The notes below the pieces were generated by a model that saw only the letters and a program-made list of their open reading frames with translations, searched no databases and was not told the DNA's origin. From Orientallactaga sibirica (taxonomy: Eukaryota; Chordata; Mammalia; Rodentia; Dipodidae), in the NCBI GenBank assembly GCA_036365145.1, contig JAEOAD010000029.1:21065001-21129000 (forward strand): a stretch of 64,000 nt of DNA, written 5' to 3'. How positions within the stretch are numbered: the first letter of the stretch is position 1; every line of letters starts with the position of its first letter. Below are positions 54,197 through 64,000 of the stretch, piece by piece. The translations under genes were made by a program, and so were the position numbers.

Positions 54197-54930
54197 GGAC
54201 AAGGAGGAAATTCTATAGTTTTCCCTCAAAATGTATCTCAAACTAGAAAGGCAGAAATAATAAAGCAATATTTACCAGGTAAATTTTAAAAACATATAAG
54301 TAGATGCAACATTCTTTCAGGAAAAATATAGCCCAGGTCTACAATAATACATCTGGACTAGCAGAGAGGAATGAAAGCATCACTTGAGGTACTGTGGAGT
54401 CCAGACCTGCTTTAAGTACTTTCTGGTGCATTAGGGGGTTCTGGGAGGCCACTTGCATCTAAAAAAACTAAGCATAAACACATAGTTCTTGTTTCCTTCA
54501 TATACTTCTATGCATAATAAGGGTTTGTGTGGTATGTGTAAATTACCTTTAAATACACATTTACTTTAATGGAGGTTATAATTAATTTGGGCAATCTTCA
54601 ATAAGACATTTAAAATAAGCCTGAATTTTAAAGTTGATTTAAAAATTGTGTAAGTAATATTATGTATACAATATTTTCTTTTGAATATAAGACAATCAGA
54701 TATGAAAGATGCAGTTTTAAAAAGACTGAAGTGTGAGCAATACTGTGATAACTCGGTAATTGAAATCACAAAGATAGGATAGAAAGACAGGATGATAAGG
54801 AGACATGGGAAATGAAAGGAGCCCTTCATCCAGGAGATTGCTATGAAGGTTTCATGGACAGAAGCATTCCTCTGTATAGAGAGGCTTCAAATAACATTTA
54901 AGTAGCCATGACTCTTGTTTAAGGCAGTTT
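54197..54930. other. No gene recognised
   Basis: AT-rich spacer; the 87-codon minus frame has no domain. Confidence 0.4.
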
Positions 54931-54990
54931 TCCTTCTTTCCTTCCTTCCTCCCTCCCCTCCTCTCTTTCTCGTTTCTTTTTGGTTTTTGA
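54931..54990 (+). repeat. Polypyrimidine tract
   Basis: About 55 nearly uninterrupted C/T bases (ccttctttccttccttcct...). Confidence 0.85.
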
Positions 54991-54997
54991 TTCTTTT

Positions 54998-55193
54998 TTC
55001 ATTTATTTATTTATTAGAGATGGGGGTGGGGGAGAGAAAGAGAATGGACATGCCAGGGCATCTAGCCACTGCAAACAAACTCCAGATGCATGTGCCACCA
55101 TGTGCCTCTGGATTATGTATGACCTGGGGAATTGAACCTGGGTCCTTAGGTTCACAGGCATGTGCCTTTACCACTAAGCCATCTCCCCAGCAC
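54998..55193 (-). mobile_element. tRNA-derived SINE, antisense
   Basis: 'tttatttatttattagagat', a G-rich run, 'aaactccagatgcatgtgcc', 'ggaattgaacctgggtcctt' and 'ccactaagccatctccccag' are the reversed family blocks. Confidence 0.9.
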
Positions 55194-55194
55194 A

Positions 55195-55320
55195 AGGTTT
55201 TGATTTTTTGAGGTAAGGTCTCACTCTACCCCAGGGTTGCCTTGAACTCACAGTGATCCTTCTGCTTCTGCTGAGTGCTGGGATTAAAGGTGTGAGCCAT
55301 CATGCTGTGTGTCACTCACA
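55195..55320 (-). mobile_element. B1 SINE, antisense
   Basis: 'ttttgaggtaaggtctcact', 'ccttgaactcacagtgatcc' and 'gctgagtgctgggattaaag' are the reverse complement of a B1. It abuts the reversed tRNA-type SINE. Confidence 0.88.
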
Positions 55321-57108
55321 AGAAGCCCCATTTACAATAAAAGCTGTGCCTTCACCACCTTGTGTTTTTTTTTTTTTTTTTTTATCATACTCAGTTGCCT
55401 TCCTATCCAAAGCAACTCTACACTACCCTATCAAAGAAGAGGAACAAGAGACAGAAAGGATCTCTTGGCAACTCTTAGAAATATAACTGGGAGCCACCAA
55501 CATGATCATAGATAAGGCTTCTGCTAAGGCACTCAAGTGGGCTTCTCCTCTGAGAAGCCTCTGACAATGTTGGGAGTATCTAATTTATTCTTTCCCTGGC
55601 TACCTTTCTTTCTGATAACTCCACAATGTGTTTCAATCTTTTCTTAATAAATTTCAATTCTATTTCTTATTAGGTTCTTATTGTTTATCCTGAAATTCTT
55701 TCCCGTGGCAATGCCCAGAATCTCACCTTTCCCTGAGGTGAGTCTCTGAAAAGATCTCCCTAAGCTGCTGCAGGCAGTAGCACAAACTGTGTCTTCAGCC
55801 CACACCTCACTGCTGCTGACAATACCAGATTGCCTGAAATTCCTTGTTCCCCACTCAGCTTTTAAGGCCACAGACCTGAATCTGCCTCTGTAATCTCCAA
55901 GATCAGAATAGTGACTTTTTTCCAAAGTCATTAGGACTGCAGGAAGGCTAGATCTCATAGTTGGTACTCTGTTCTGTGGTTAAGGCATATTGACACAGTT
56001 ATGAAGCGAAAGTAGCTCCGAGGAACTTGTTTGAAACTATGTGCACCTCCAGTATAATTTGTTTGGCTGTGGAGAGAAATTCTTAGCAGTTTTCCATCAG
56101 ACCCTGCCTCAACTTGTGAGATTGTCTTTTTCTTGTACACAGAAACTTACTCCTGTTCACCAGGGCGATATGCTGTGCAAATACACAGCCTTCTCATATT
56201 ACATATTTCATTAGCTGTTTAAACGATCTGTAATAGCAGGATAAGGGAGACTTAGCCTCCAATCTACATTAAAATGTTTCAAGCAGAGTAGTATTGGACC
56301 TTGGGGAATGGTTCTAAGGAAGAATCTCACTTAGACATTCTCTAACCTAAATTGCTTGTTTGAGGCAAATTCACCAGTGACCACAAATATTAGCAACAGT
56401 GAACCACAGAATCTGGAGAGCAGCCAGAATATTTCACAAATTTGAGTCAGGTGACTACAGTGATTAGTGGAACATAATATATGTTCATTCTAGAGATGAG
56501 CTGGAATGTGATATACAAGTAGAAAAGCAGCTCCATTTGGTGCCAATGCAGTCTGTCAGGGCTGTTGAGGACAGCCTCTCTTCTCAATAATGTCCAGACA
56601 CCACTGCTTCAGAGACTCCTATGGCTACAAAGATGATAGAACAAGCTTGAAAAATGAGGACACTGGAGTCAACCTCTTGTTAAGCCTCCATCACAGGATA
56701 CTCCCTTTATGATCTTCTAGTAAATGCTGGTACCATTTGTTTTGTTTTGTTTTTTAAAAGAATTACAGGACACAAACTTGAGACAGATAGATTGATCCAA
56801 TTAGGGATGACGCCATTGTCAGAGGCAATCAGAGTGAAAATGATTTTAAGTCATGACAAATTCAATTGAATCTTTTTATGTGATCATTACAATTGTACAT
56901 CAGGGAGATATTGAATGTAGTCAGTCTAGATTTCATTGTCTCTGAAGAGATACTTGCAGAAACATAGATAAGTTGAAGGGCAGTCACTGGGAAAATTTCT
57001 TAATATGCAAACAAAGGTAAATAATATTGTTTTTCAGCTGTTATTCTACAGACCAGATGTGGTCTGCAATAGATTTTTGAACTTAGGCTGCTTAAGAATA
57101 AATAATTT

Positions 57109-57110
<2 letters not shown>
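55321..57110. other. No gene recognised; poly-T at 55364-55383
   Basis: About 1.8 kb without a recognisable gene. The 104-codon minus frame at 55644-55958 and the short frames near 55.25-55.5 kb have no domain. A (TTTTG) run lies at about 56737-56753. Part of 55.6-56.4 kb could be an old LTR that I cannot name. Confidence 0.4.

Positions 57111-57111
<1 letters not shown>

Positions 57112-57143
<32 letters not shown>
57112..57143 (+). repeat. (GT)n microsatellite
   Basis: About 15 TG repeats mark the tail side of a reversed SINE. Confidence 0.95.
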
Positions 57144-57146
<3 letters not shown>

Positions 57147-57370
57147 CATGAGTGTGTATGTGAGGGCACACATGTGTAAGACTGCTCATGCCCATGTGGT
57201 TACATGCTCATGGAGGCCGGCATTGATGTTGGTATACTCCTTAGACTTGCTTTCCATCATTTTTTTTTTGATACATTGTCTCTCACGGAATCTGGAGCTC
57301 ATTGATCTAGTTAGACTAACTGGCCAATAAGCCTGAGGGATGCTCTTGTCTCTACTTCCCTAGTTCTGGG
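57144..57370 (-). mobile_element. B3/B4-type SINE, antisense (left arm of an inverted pair)
   Basis: 'gctcatggaggccggcattg', 'gatacattgtctctcacgga', 'ctggagctcattgatctagt' and 'cctagttctgggattaatgg' follow the reverse order of a B3/B4 SINE, with the (GT)n as its tail. Confidence 0.65.
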
Positions 57371-57375
57371 ATTAA

Positions 57376-57715
57376 TGGAGGTTGGGAGATGGCTCAGTGA
57401 GTAAAGTGCTCGCTATACAAACAGGAGGACATGAATTTTGGATACCCAGCACCTATGTAATAGCTGTGTGTATGCCTTATGATCTCACAGCAGAAGAGGT
57501 GGAGACAGGATGATCACTGGGACAAGCTGAATGGTTAGTATAATGTTGACCTCTAGGTTCAGTGAGATAACTTTTCTCACAAAACAAAGTGGAGAGTAAC
57601 TGAGGAAGAAGCCTGATATTGACGTCTGCCCTCCACACTGACATGCACACAACATGCATGACCACCTGAAAACACACACATGCACCTAAATGCATGCATA
57701 TACACATATACCTAC
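57376..57715 (+). mobile_element. B3/B4-type SINE (right arm of an inverted pair)
   Basis: The head 'aggttgggagatggctcagt' with 'gagtaaagtgctcgctatac' is followed by 'gcagaagaggtggagacagg', 'ttgacctctaggttcagtga' and 'gtctgccctccacactgaca', ending in a CA-rich tail (57640-57715). Head-to-head with the left neighbour. Confidence 0.75.
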
Positions 57716-58625
57716 AGTTTTTAAGAAAAAAAAAACACATAGAAATAGGTGTGTCAGAGGCATAGTCCTATAGCTCAGGTTTTAATTGACGGGAAAATTA
57801 CTGGAGATATCTGAACTTGATCTTGAAATTACACCTTGAAGCTTGGAGAGAAAGATGCCCTATAGTATATGATGTGGAGATGCCACAACTTCCTCTGAAG
57901 AACAACAGGATGGGTGAAAAGTCAGGGTCTAGGGCCAGATATGATGTATTTGTTATCAAAGAGCAGAGAATCACTAGCCTGGAGAAAAGTCCTGTCTTAA
58001 AAATACTAATGAATTAATTAGATTAACTAGTGAGAAGAGTGACAGCAATATTTGAGGCTCAAGAAATCTGTAAATAACAAAGTTACTTGTTCTATGCAAG
58101 GATCTTAAGAACTATGCAACTAAGCCTATCCCTGGGTTTCTTCTCTTTTCCATAGTTGTCTTCTCTGATGCTCACTGTCCTTCCTTTTAAGATCAGCCCT
58201 ATCACATAGAATGGTCAGTAGTTTCCAGGCCTCATGTCTGGTTTCTAACCACCCCTTGTCTAACTAGCTGCTGGTAACTGGATCGCCTGCTCCAAGCCTA
58301 CCCCTAAGACTGAGGCACATATTCCCTCTTCCCTTGTTCTCTCCAGGCAGCCACTATATAAGATTGATAACTTACTCACACAACCCCTACCACCTTGATA
58401 ATACTGGATTATCCTGTTGGGCACATAGGGATCCCTAGTTCACATGAAATATCACACTCAGAGTTAACATGATATATCGTGTCCCTGTGTGTATTAGCAT
58501 ACTTTAGGTCATGGCTGATCTTAATTAAGTCTTAGTTCCTCTCTTAGTACCTACATGGCACAATAGTAGGTTGGCAGAACAGAAAGGAATAGCAGAATAG
58601 TTATTCCATTAAAAACATTTTCACA
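57716..58625. other. No gene recognised
   Basis: Unassigned; the 66-codon frame at 57817-58017 has no domain. Confidence 0.4.
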
Positions 58626-58770
58626 TGCAGGCATGATGGTTGATGCTTATAATCTCAGTATTTGGGTATTGAGGCAGGAGAGTTGCCATAAGTTGAAGGC
58701 TAGCTTTTTCTAAATGGTTACAGGCTAGCATCAACTACAGAGTAAATCCCTGTCTTAAAAAAGAATCCAA
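58626..58770 (+). mobile_element. B1 SINE, diverged
   Basis: 'gcaggcatgatggttgatgc', 'taatctcagtatttgggtat' and 'ggcaggagagttgccataag' fit a B1. It ends in 'cctgtcttaaaaaag'. Confidence 0.75.
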
Positions 58771-59905
58771 CAATTCCCCCCCCCAAACAGTTTTCACCTA
58801 ATTCTAGCTTTTTCCCTCTCTATTTGCTGTTTCTCTCCTAGCTATTTCTCTTTCTGTGAACTGGAGATCCCTTAAAAATATGAAAACAGGAATGCTGGAG
58901 ATTTCCAGAAGCATGCACATTAAAAGCCTGATAATAGAACAATGTAAAACATATAGCTGTGTCTACTAATTTGGAGCTATGAGATTGCTGTCATCTTCAA
59001 GAAGTTTGTAGTCTGAGACACATCACAGTGAGAGAGATAGAAAGGGAAAGTGTCATTTGAGGGATTTTTCTATGAATAATAAATATGCTTTCCCTAAGTG
59101 ATTCTCTAGAAAACATTAGATTGTACCTCTTGTTACTTAGGGTAGTTGACCTTTGTTATTGTTGCTATGTCATGGTAGCAGAGCCTCTCTGGGGCTTATA
59201 GGAACATGTCTAGGTCTTGAACTACTGTACTGAGGAGAGGTTGCTTCTTGTTCTGTGTTCATGTGGATCCCCAAAACCAGGCAAAAGAACTTTGGTGACA
59301 TTGCAGAAACAAAACAGAGTATTCTTAGAAACACAGATTATTCACACACAGGTTATTCACAGGCCACAGCATGTAAGTAAGAGAAGAAGTGGGGACTTGA
59401 AAGATGGGAGGAAATGAAAATAACAATGTATTCCATATAAAGTGGTTCATGAGATGAGTTTTGGGTAGTGAGTTTGCAGAGACAAGCAGCTAGATACAGC
59501 TTTTTGATCTCAGGCTGTCTCACTGAAGGATTGCACAGAGGGTGGAGGCAACTCTCAGATCTTCCGCTCTGGGCACAGAGCCTGATTCTTTGAAGTGTTT
59601 CCCTCTCCACCTTTCCTGCTAACAGACAGTGAAGAAAGAGGCCATGTCCCTAGGGTGGGTTGAAAGGCCTTGAAGTTCATTCAGTCTTGGGAAGTTAGCA
59701 AACAGAACCATGGGCAAAAAGTTGCAAAATTGTGCAAGCTGCATTCTAACATCCCTTGTCTTTCCCTATCTCCTAGGTTCCATTCCCACTGTGGTCAGAA
59801 ACAAGCTACTATTCCACTGCTTCTGATTGCTGATAGCTTCTGTGTGGACCCTGATCAGTTTAGACTGTTCTCTTTGCTATAGGTTTCCCACTCTTGTATC
59901 AAAGG
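58771..59905. other. No gene recognised
   Basis: Frames of 66-85 codons (59217-59417, 59353-59610, 59670-59882) show no domain. Confidence 0.4.
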
Positions 59906-60775
59906 GCTAGGAAGATTTCTCAGTGGATGAAGTGCTTGCTTGGGCCTGGATAACTGAGTTCCAGTCCCTACACTCCACCTAAAAAGTCAGTGTGGCAAAC
60001 TTCCATAAACCCAGTATACCTATAGAATGCAGGATGGTGGATAAAGGAGAACTTCCTGGAAGTTTAAGAACCAGGTAGCCATGAACAATAAGAGACTATG
60101 CCATGAATGAGGTGGAAGGTGAGTACTGACTCAAAAGTTGTCCTCCCCAAGAGCGCTGAACTCCTGACCTTCCTCCACATTACTCTGTGGTTTCAGCTGG
60201 AGCCCTGGTGAGGTGTGATTGGCTGATCCTCCCTTCAGGTTCGTTGTCCATCTGGAAAAAAATAAGCAAATTCCCCAACAGAGAGAGAAGTTGGTACTAG
60301 ATATACACCAGAAGAAGGTTGAAGGAAATAAACACAGAGAACATCTAACTCCTACTAAGCCAGATATCCAGAGGCACAGAGGTTCCCAAAACCTCATCAC
60401 TGAAGTAGAGCTAAAATGACCCCAATGTGGCTCAGGGAAATTTGCGGAAGAGGGGGCGGAAAGAATGTTAGAGCCACAAGTTGGGGCACTATGCACAGAG
60501 ATTTGGCCTACCCCCCATAGCTCCTGACTACCCCCACAATGTGTGAACCACATTCCCCATTGATGAGGGTCCCTATGGAAGAGGGAGGACAGGGAGGAGG
60601 ATAATAGAGTCACCACTATGAATGTAAAACCAGAATAATATACATAAGAATAAATAAAATTAGAAAATATATATATACATAAATGGGGAAAAAAAGTTGT
60701 CCTCCCAAGTCCACATGGTACTCATGCACCCACACTCATACAAATGAATTTGCACACACACACACACAAATTAAC
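59906..60775 (+). mobile_element. B4/B3-type SINE, split by an L1 3' element
   Basis: The left part is 59906-60147 ('agggctaggaagatttctca', 'gtgaatgaggtggaaggtgag'-type wording). The right part resumes at 60692 ('cccaagtccacatggtactc', 'catgcacccacactcata') and ends in a (CA) run at about 60754-60770. Removing 60148-60691 and one TSD restores a continuous SINE with a CA tail. Confidence 0.75.
60148..60691 (+). mobile_element. L1 3'-end element, 544 bp, 15-bp TSD
   Basis: It is bounded by the direct repeat 'aaaagttgtcctccc' at 60133-60147 and 60692-60706. The body carries the family blocks 'cagatatccagaggcacag', 'gaagtagagctaaaatgac', 'tggctcagggaaatttgcgg', 'agagccacaagttggggc', 'agagggaggacagggagga' and 'atgaatgtaaaaccagaat', ending in 'aataaataaaattagaaaat' with an AT run. 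It is best explained as a 5'-truncated L1 of this lineage. The 161-codon minus-strand frame is antisense to it and not a gene. Confidence 0.85.
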
Positions 60776-61140
60776 AACAATGAAGAACTTTCCTCAACCT
60801 TTTTCATGAGATGCTTGTTTTGAGCTGAATTTATACTGAACTCCAAAGACATGTATTAATAATATCTAATGATATGAAGGGTGGCTATGTAGTGGGTCTT
60901 ATTTTAGGGCTTTACTTATCTAAATTTAGCTGTTTGAAGACTTGCAATAACCTATTTAAAGTTGCAAATACTCAAGTCTTTAAAGGAGACATCTGACTAC
61001 TGTGGTATGGAGAGACGGATTTGATGGACAAGTATAAACAATGATCCTCTCTGAACCCACATCTCAGATATCTTCTTGAACTTTTCCAAGTTTTCCTGCT
61101 TATGTGCTAACATAACAAGCAAGGAGAAGATGAAAAGTAC
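60776..61140. other. No gene recognised
   Basis: Spacer between the nested SINE/L1 pair and the antisense L1. Confidence 0.4.
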
Positions 61141-61141
61141 G

Positions 61142-62710
61142 AGGCTGTCTTTTCTCCAATGAATATTTTTGAAATTTTTGTCAAAAATAAGATGGCTGTA
61201 GCTTTCCAGACTTATATCTGGGTCTTCTGTTTGATTGGTCTATGTGTCTGATTTTGTGTGTCAGTACCATGCTGTTTGTTTTGTTTTGTTTTGTTACTGT
61301 GGCTCTGTAATATAGTTTAAAATATGGTATGGTGATACCACCAGCCTTATTTTTTTTTTTTTTTTTTTCTAAAAAATGTTTTGGCTATTTGAGGTGTTTC
61401 TGTACTTCCAAATGAATTTTAGATTTTTTTTCTATTTACTTGAAGAATTCCATTGTCATTTTGATGGGGCTTGCCATAAATGTGTAGATTGATTTTGGTA
61501 AGATTGACATTTTCCCAACATTGATTCTTCCAATCCAAGAACATGTGATATCTTTCCATTTCCTAGTGTCTTCTGTAATTTCTCTCTTGAGTGTTTTAAC
61601 ATATTCATTACAGAGATCCTTTACTCCCTTGGTTAGGTTTATTTCAAGGTAATTATTTTTTTGAGGCAATTGTGAGTGGGAGGGACTCCCTGATTTCGTC
61701 CTCAGTATATTTGTTGTTACTATATAGGAAGACTGCTGATTTCTGTGTTTATTTGTATCCTGCTATGTTGTTTATCAGCTCTAAAAGTTTTCTGGGATAA
61801 CCTTTAGGTTTCTTTATGTATAGAATCATATCATCTGCAAATAATGATAATTTGATATTTTCCTTTCCAATTTGTATCCCTTTTAGGTGTGTCTCTTGAC
61901 TTATTGCTACAACTAAGACTTCCAGTACTATATTAAATAAAAGTGAAAAAGTGGAGACAGTGGACATCCTTGTCTTGTTCCTGATTTTAGTGGAAAAGAT
62001 TCAAGTTTTCACCCATTTAATATTATGTTGGCTGTACCTTTGTCATAAATAGCCTTTATTATGTTGAGATATATTCCTTCCATTCCCAGTTTCTTTAGGA
62101 CTTTAACCATGAAGCGATGTTGGATTTTGTCAAATGTCTTTTCTGTATCTTTTGAGATGATCATGATTTTTGTCTTTTAGTCTATTTATATGGTGTGTTA
62201 AATTTATGTTTTTGTATGTTGAACCACCCCTGAATCTCTAGAACAAAACCTACTTGGTTGGGGTGAATTATCTTTTTGATTTATTCCTGGATTCTGATTA
62301 CCAGTATTTTGTTGAAAATTTTTGCATCTATCTTCATGAGGGAGAGTAGCCTATAATGTTCTTTTTTCTTCCTGTGTTTGTCTGGTTTTGTTATCAGGGC
62401 TTTATAGCTCTATAGCTTTTCTTGCTGTTTATTTGTAGTTTAATCCTATTGTGATAAGCTAGAGTACAAGGAACTGTTTCAATTTTCCTTTATTTGTTAA
62501 GATTTGCTTTGAGCCCTGATATATGGTCTATTTTAGAGATTGTTCCATGTGCTACTGAAAAGAATGTGTATTATGCTGGCTTCATAGAAGGAATTTGGTG
62601 GTATTCCTTCCTGTACAATTTAATGAAAAGTTTCAGAAGCATTGGTGTTACATCTTCTATGAAGGTTTGGTAAAATTCACCTGTAAATCCATCTGGGCCT
62701 GGACTTTTTT
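61142..62710 (-). pseudogene. L1 ORF2 reverse transcriptase domain, broken
   Basis: A '[10 protein letters not shown]'-like motif (RT block 0) is encoded near 62671-62700, and the catalytic FADD motif at 61830-61841 within the frame 61749-61967. Downstream, the frame 61436-61669 carries a 'WIGRINVGKM'-like thumb-region motif. The domain is interrupted by a misplaced endonuclease copy at about 62399-62573 and lacks its C-terminus. In an active L1 this enzyme copies L1 RNA at the nicked target. Confidence 0.85.
62399..62573 (-). repeat. Misplaced second copy of the L1 endonuclease C-terminal region
   Basis: This stretch resembles 63358-63530 of the same element, sharing 'ttcaattttcct', 'tatttgttaagattt', 'tgttccatgtgct' and 'gtagtttaatc' in the same order. 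On the minus strand it encodes decayed wording of the block between 'EYTF' and 'SDH'. It sits between 'SMKPA'-like and 'KPDK'-like RT sequence, where the normal L1 reads straight through. Confidence 0.8.
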
Positions 62711-63379
62711 ATTTCTGTTTTGATCTCTCTGCTTGTTATAGATCTGTTTACATGGTTAATCTCATCTATATTTAATTTTGGTAGGCCATATAAACCAAGG
62801 AAGTCAGCCATTTCTTTCAGATTTTCAAACTTAGTGGAGTATATAGTCTTAAATTATGTCCTCATGATTTTCTGAATTTTATTGGTATCTGTTGTAATGG
62901 TGCCTTTTTTCATCTCTAGTTTTATTGATTTGTGTCTCTCTTTCTTTGGGTCAGATTTGCTAATGTAGCAATCTTATTTATCTTTGCAAAAAAAAAAGTC
63001 TTTGTTGCATTGATTATCTGTGTTTTGGGGGGGGGCTCTATTTCATTAATTTCTGCTCTAACCTTTATTATTTCTTCCCATCAACAGATTTTTGATTTGC
63101 CTTGTTCTTCTTTTCCCAAAGCCTTTAGGTGAAGCATTAAATTGTTTAATTGTAACCTTCCTAATTTCTTAATAAAGGCACTTTAAGCTATAAATTTTCT
63201 CTTAAGACTGCCTTCATTGTGTCCCAGACATTTTGATATGTAGTGTTTTCATTATCATTTGATTCTGTGAATGTTTTTTAGTTCATTCTTAATTTCTTCA
63301 TTGAACCATTCATCATTTAGTAGTGTATGGTTTAGTTTCCATGATTCTGTGTATGCTTTATAGCTTTTACTGTTGTAGT

Positions 63380-64000
63380 TTAATCACACTGTGATCAGAT
63401 AGAGTGCAAGCAATTATTTCAATTTTCCTGTATTTGTTAAGATTTGGTTTGTATCCTAATACATGGGACCTGTTTTAGAGAATGTTCCATGTGCTGCTAA
63501 AGAGTGTTTATTCTGCAGCATTTGGATGGAATGTTCTGTAGATATCTATTAGGTCAATTTGTTCTATGATCTCATTTATTCTAGATGTTTCTCTGTTTTT
63601 TGCCTAGAAGACCAGTCAGTTGATGAGTGGGGTATTGAAGTCACCCACTACAATTGTGTTTGACCTTATCTGTGATCTTTAGTCAAATAGTGTTAGTTTG
63701 TTGAAATCAGGAGCCCCATGTTAGGTGCATATATGTTTAGAATTATAATGTTTTCTGATTGGAGTGTTCCTTTAATCAGTATAAAGTGACCTTTTATCTT
63801 TCCTAGTTAATGTTGGTTAGAAGTCTATCCTGTCAGATATTAGGATAGCAACACCTGCTTGTTTTCTAGGCCTGTTTGCTTGAAATACTGTTTTCCATCC
63901 ATTCACCCTAAGGTAGTGTCCATCTTTTATGGAAGGGTGAGTTTCATGGAGGCAACATATAGAATGATCCTAATTTTTAACACAGTCTGCAAGCCTGTGT
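63380..64000 (-). pseudogene. L1 ORF2 endonuclease domain, partial and broken
   Basis: On the minus strand the GDFN motif is encoded at 63634-63645 and the SDH motif at 63391-63399. Both belong to the catalytic core of the APE-type L1 endonuclease. An 'IDIYRTFHP'-like stretch lies between them. The N-terminal part lies beyond 64000. In-frame stops occur, one just after the 'HPNAAE'-like stretch. Confidence 0.8.

Larger units (their letters stand above)
61142..64000 (-). mobile_element. LINE-1 remnant, antisense, runs off the window
   Basis: Read on the minus strand it enters in the endonuclease at 64000, passes the linker and reverse transcriptase, and stops at about 61142 before the end of ORF2. 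The 3' end and 3' UTR are missing, which is unusual because L1 copies normally lose their 5' end. Stops and frameshifts are frequent, so it is inactive. A 20-base T run at about 61350-61367 lies inside the coding region. Confidence 0.9.

Noticed and set aside
60131..60616. 161-codon minus-strand open frame
   Set aside because: It is antisense to an L1 3'-end element and spans its TSD boundary. Related copies elsewhere in the window do not keep the frame.

Overview
This window looks like a gene-poor stretch of a rodent nuclear genome. I found no host exon, tRNA, rRNA or protein gene that I can support. The short open frames are chance frames in repeats or simple sequence. The repeats point to a rodent: 7SL-derived B1 SINEs, an ID element, B3/B4-type SINEs, MaLR LTRs and LINE-1. 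One tRNA-derived SINE dominates, beginning gggctggagagatggcttag and ending in a CT-rich run and (AAATA)n. From memory this SINE, together with the MaLR LTR at 43.4-46.5 kb, resembles jerboa (Dipodidae, e.g. Jaculus) sequence. That is inference; no database was consulted.

Layout. 1-13.0 kb: unrecognised DNA with scattered SINEs, an L1 3'-end-like segment (8.6-9.2 kb), an ID element (9.3 kb) and an antisense MaLR LTR (9.8-10.1 kb). 13.02-15.75 kb: a minisatellite of about 61-bp units, about 44 copies, purine-rich on the + strand. 16-17.7 kb: a second L1 3'-end-like segment and three tRNA-type SINEs. 18.9-19.7 kb: a long pyrimidine tract, then an MLT1-like LTR split by a younger solo LTR with TG...CA ends and a 5-bp target-site duplication (TSD). 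22.4-27.5 kb: a decayed sense LINE-1 lacking its reverse transcriptase region and carrying nested insertions with clean TSDs. 28.5-31.7 kb: LTR-like DNA and a diverged tandem duplication containing MLT1-like sequence. 35-42.5 kb: LTR-like DNA and SINEs, one with an 18-bp TSD and one with an internal 104-bp tandem duplication. 43.44-46.55 kb: a MaLR element arranged LTR-internal-LTR-internal-LTR, the middle LTR lacking about 178 bp. 47.9-58.8 kb: dense SINEs and MaLR fragments, including an inverted SINE pair at 57.1-57.7 kb. 59.9-60.8 kb: a B4-type SINE split by a 544-bp L1 3'-end element with a 15-bp TSD. 61.14-64.0 kb: an antisense L1 ORF2 remnant with visible endonuclease and reverse transcriptase motifs and a misplaced second copy of the endonuclease C-terminal region.

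Nothing here forms an operon or a pathway. What can be read is the history of the locus: layered insertions that can be ordered by nesting, plus unequal-recombination products (the minisatellite, the tandem MaLR, the 104-bp SINE duplication and the 30-31.7 kb duplication). Family names rest on remembered consensus features and should be confirmed with RepeatMasker. Boundaries without a stated TSD are approximate, within about 10-30 bp.
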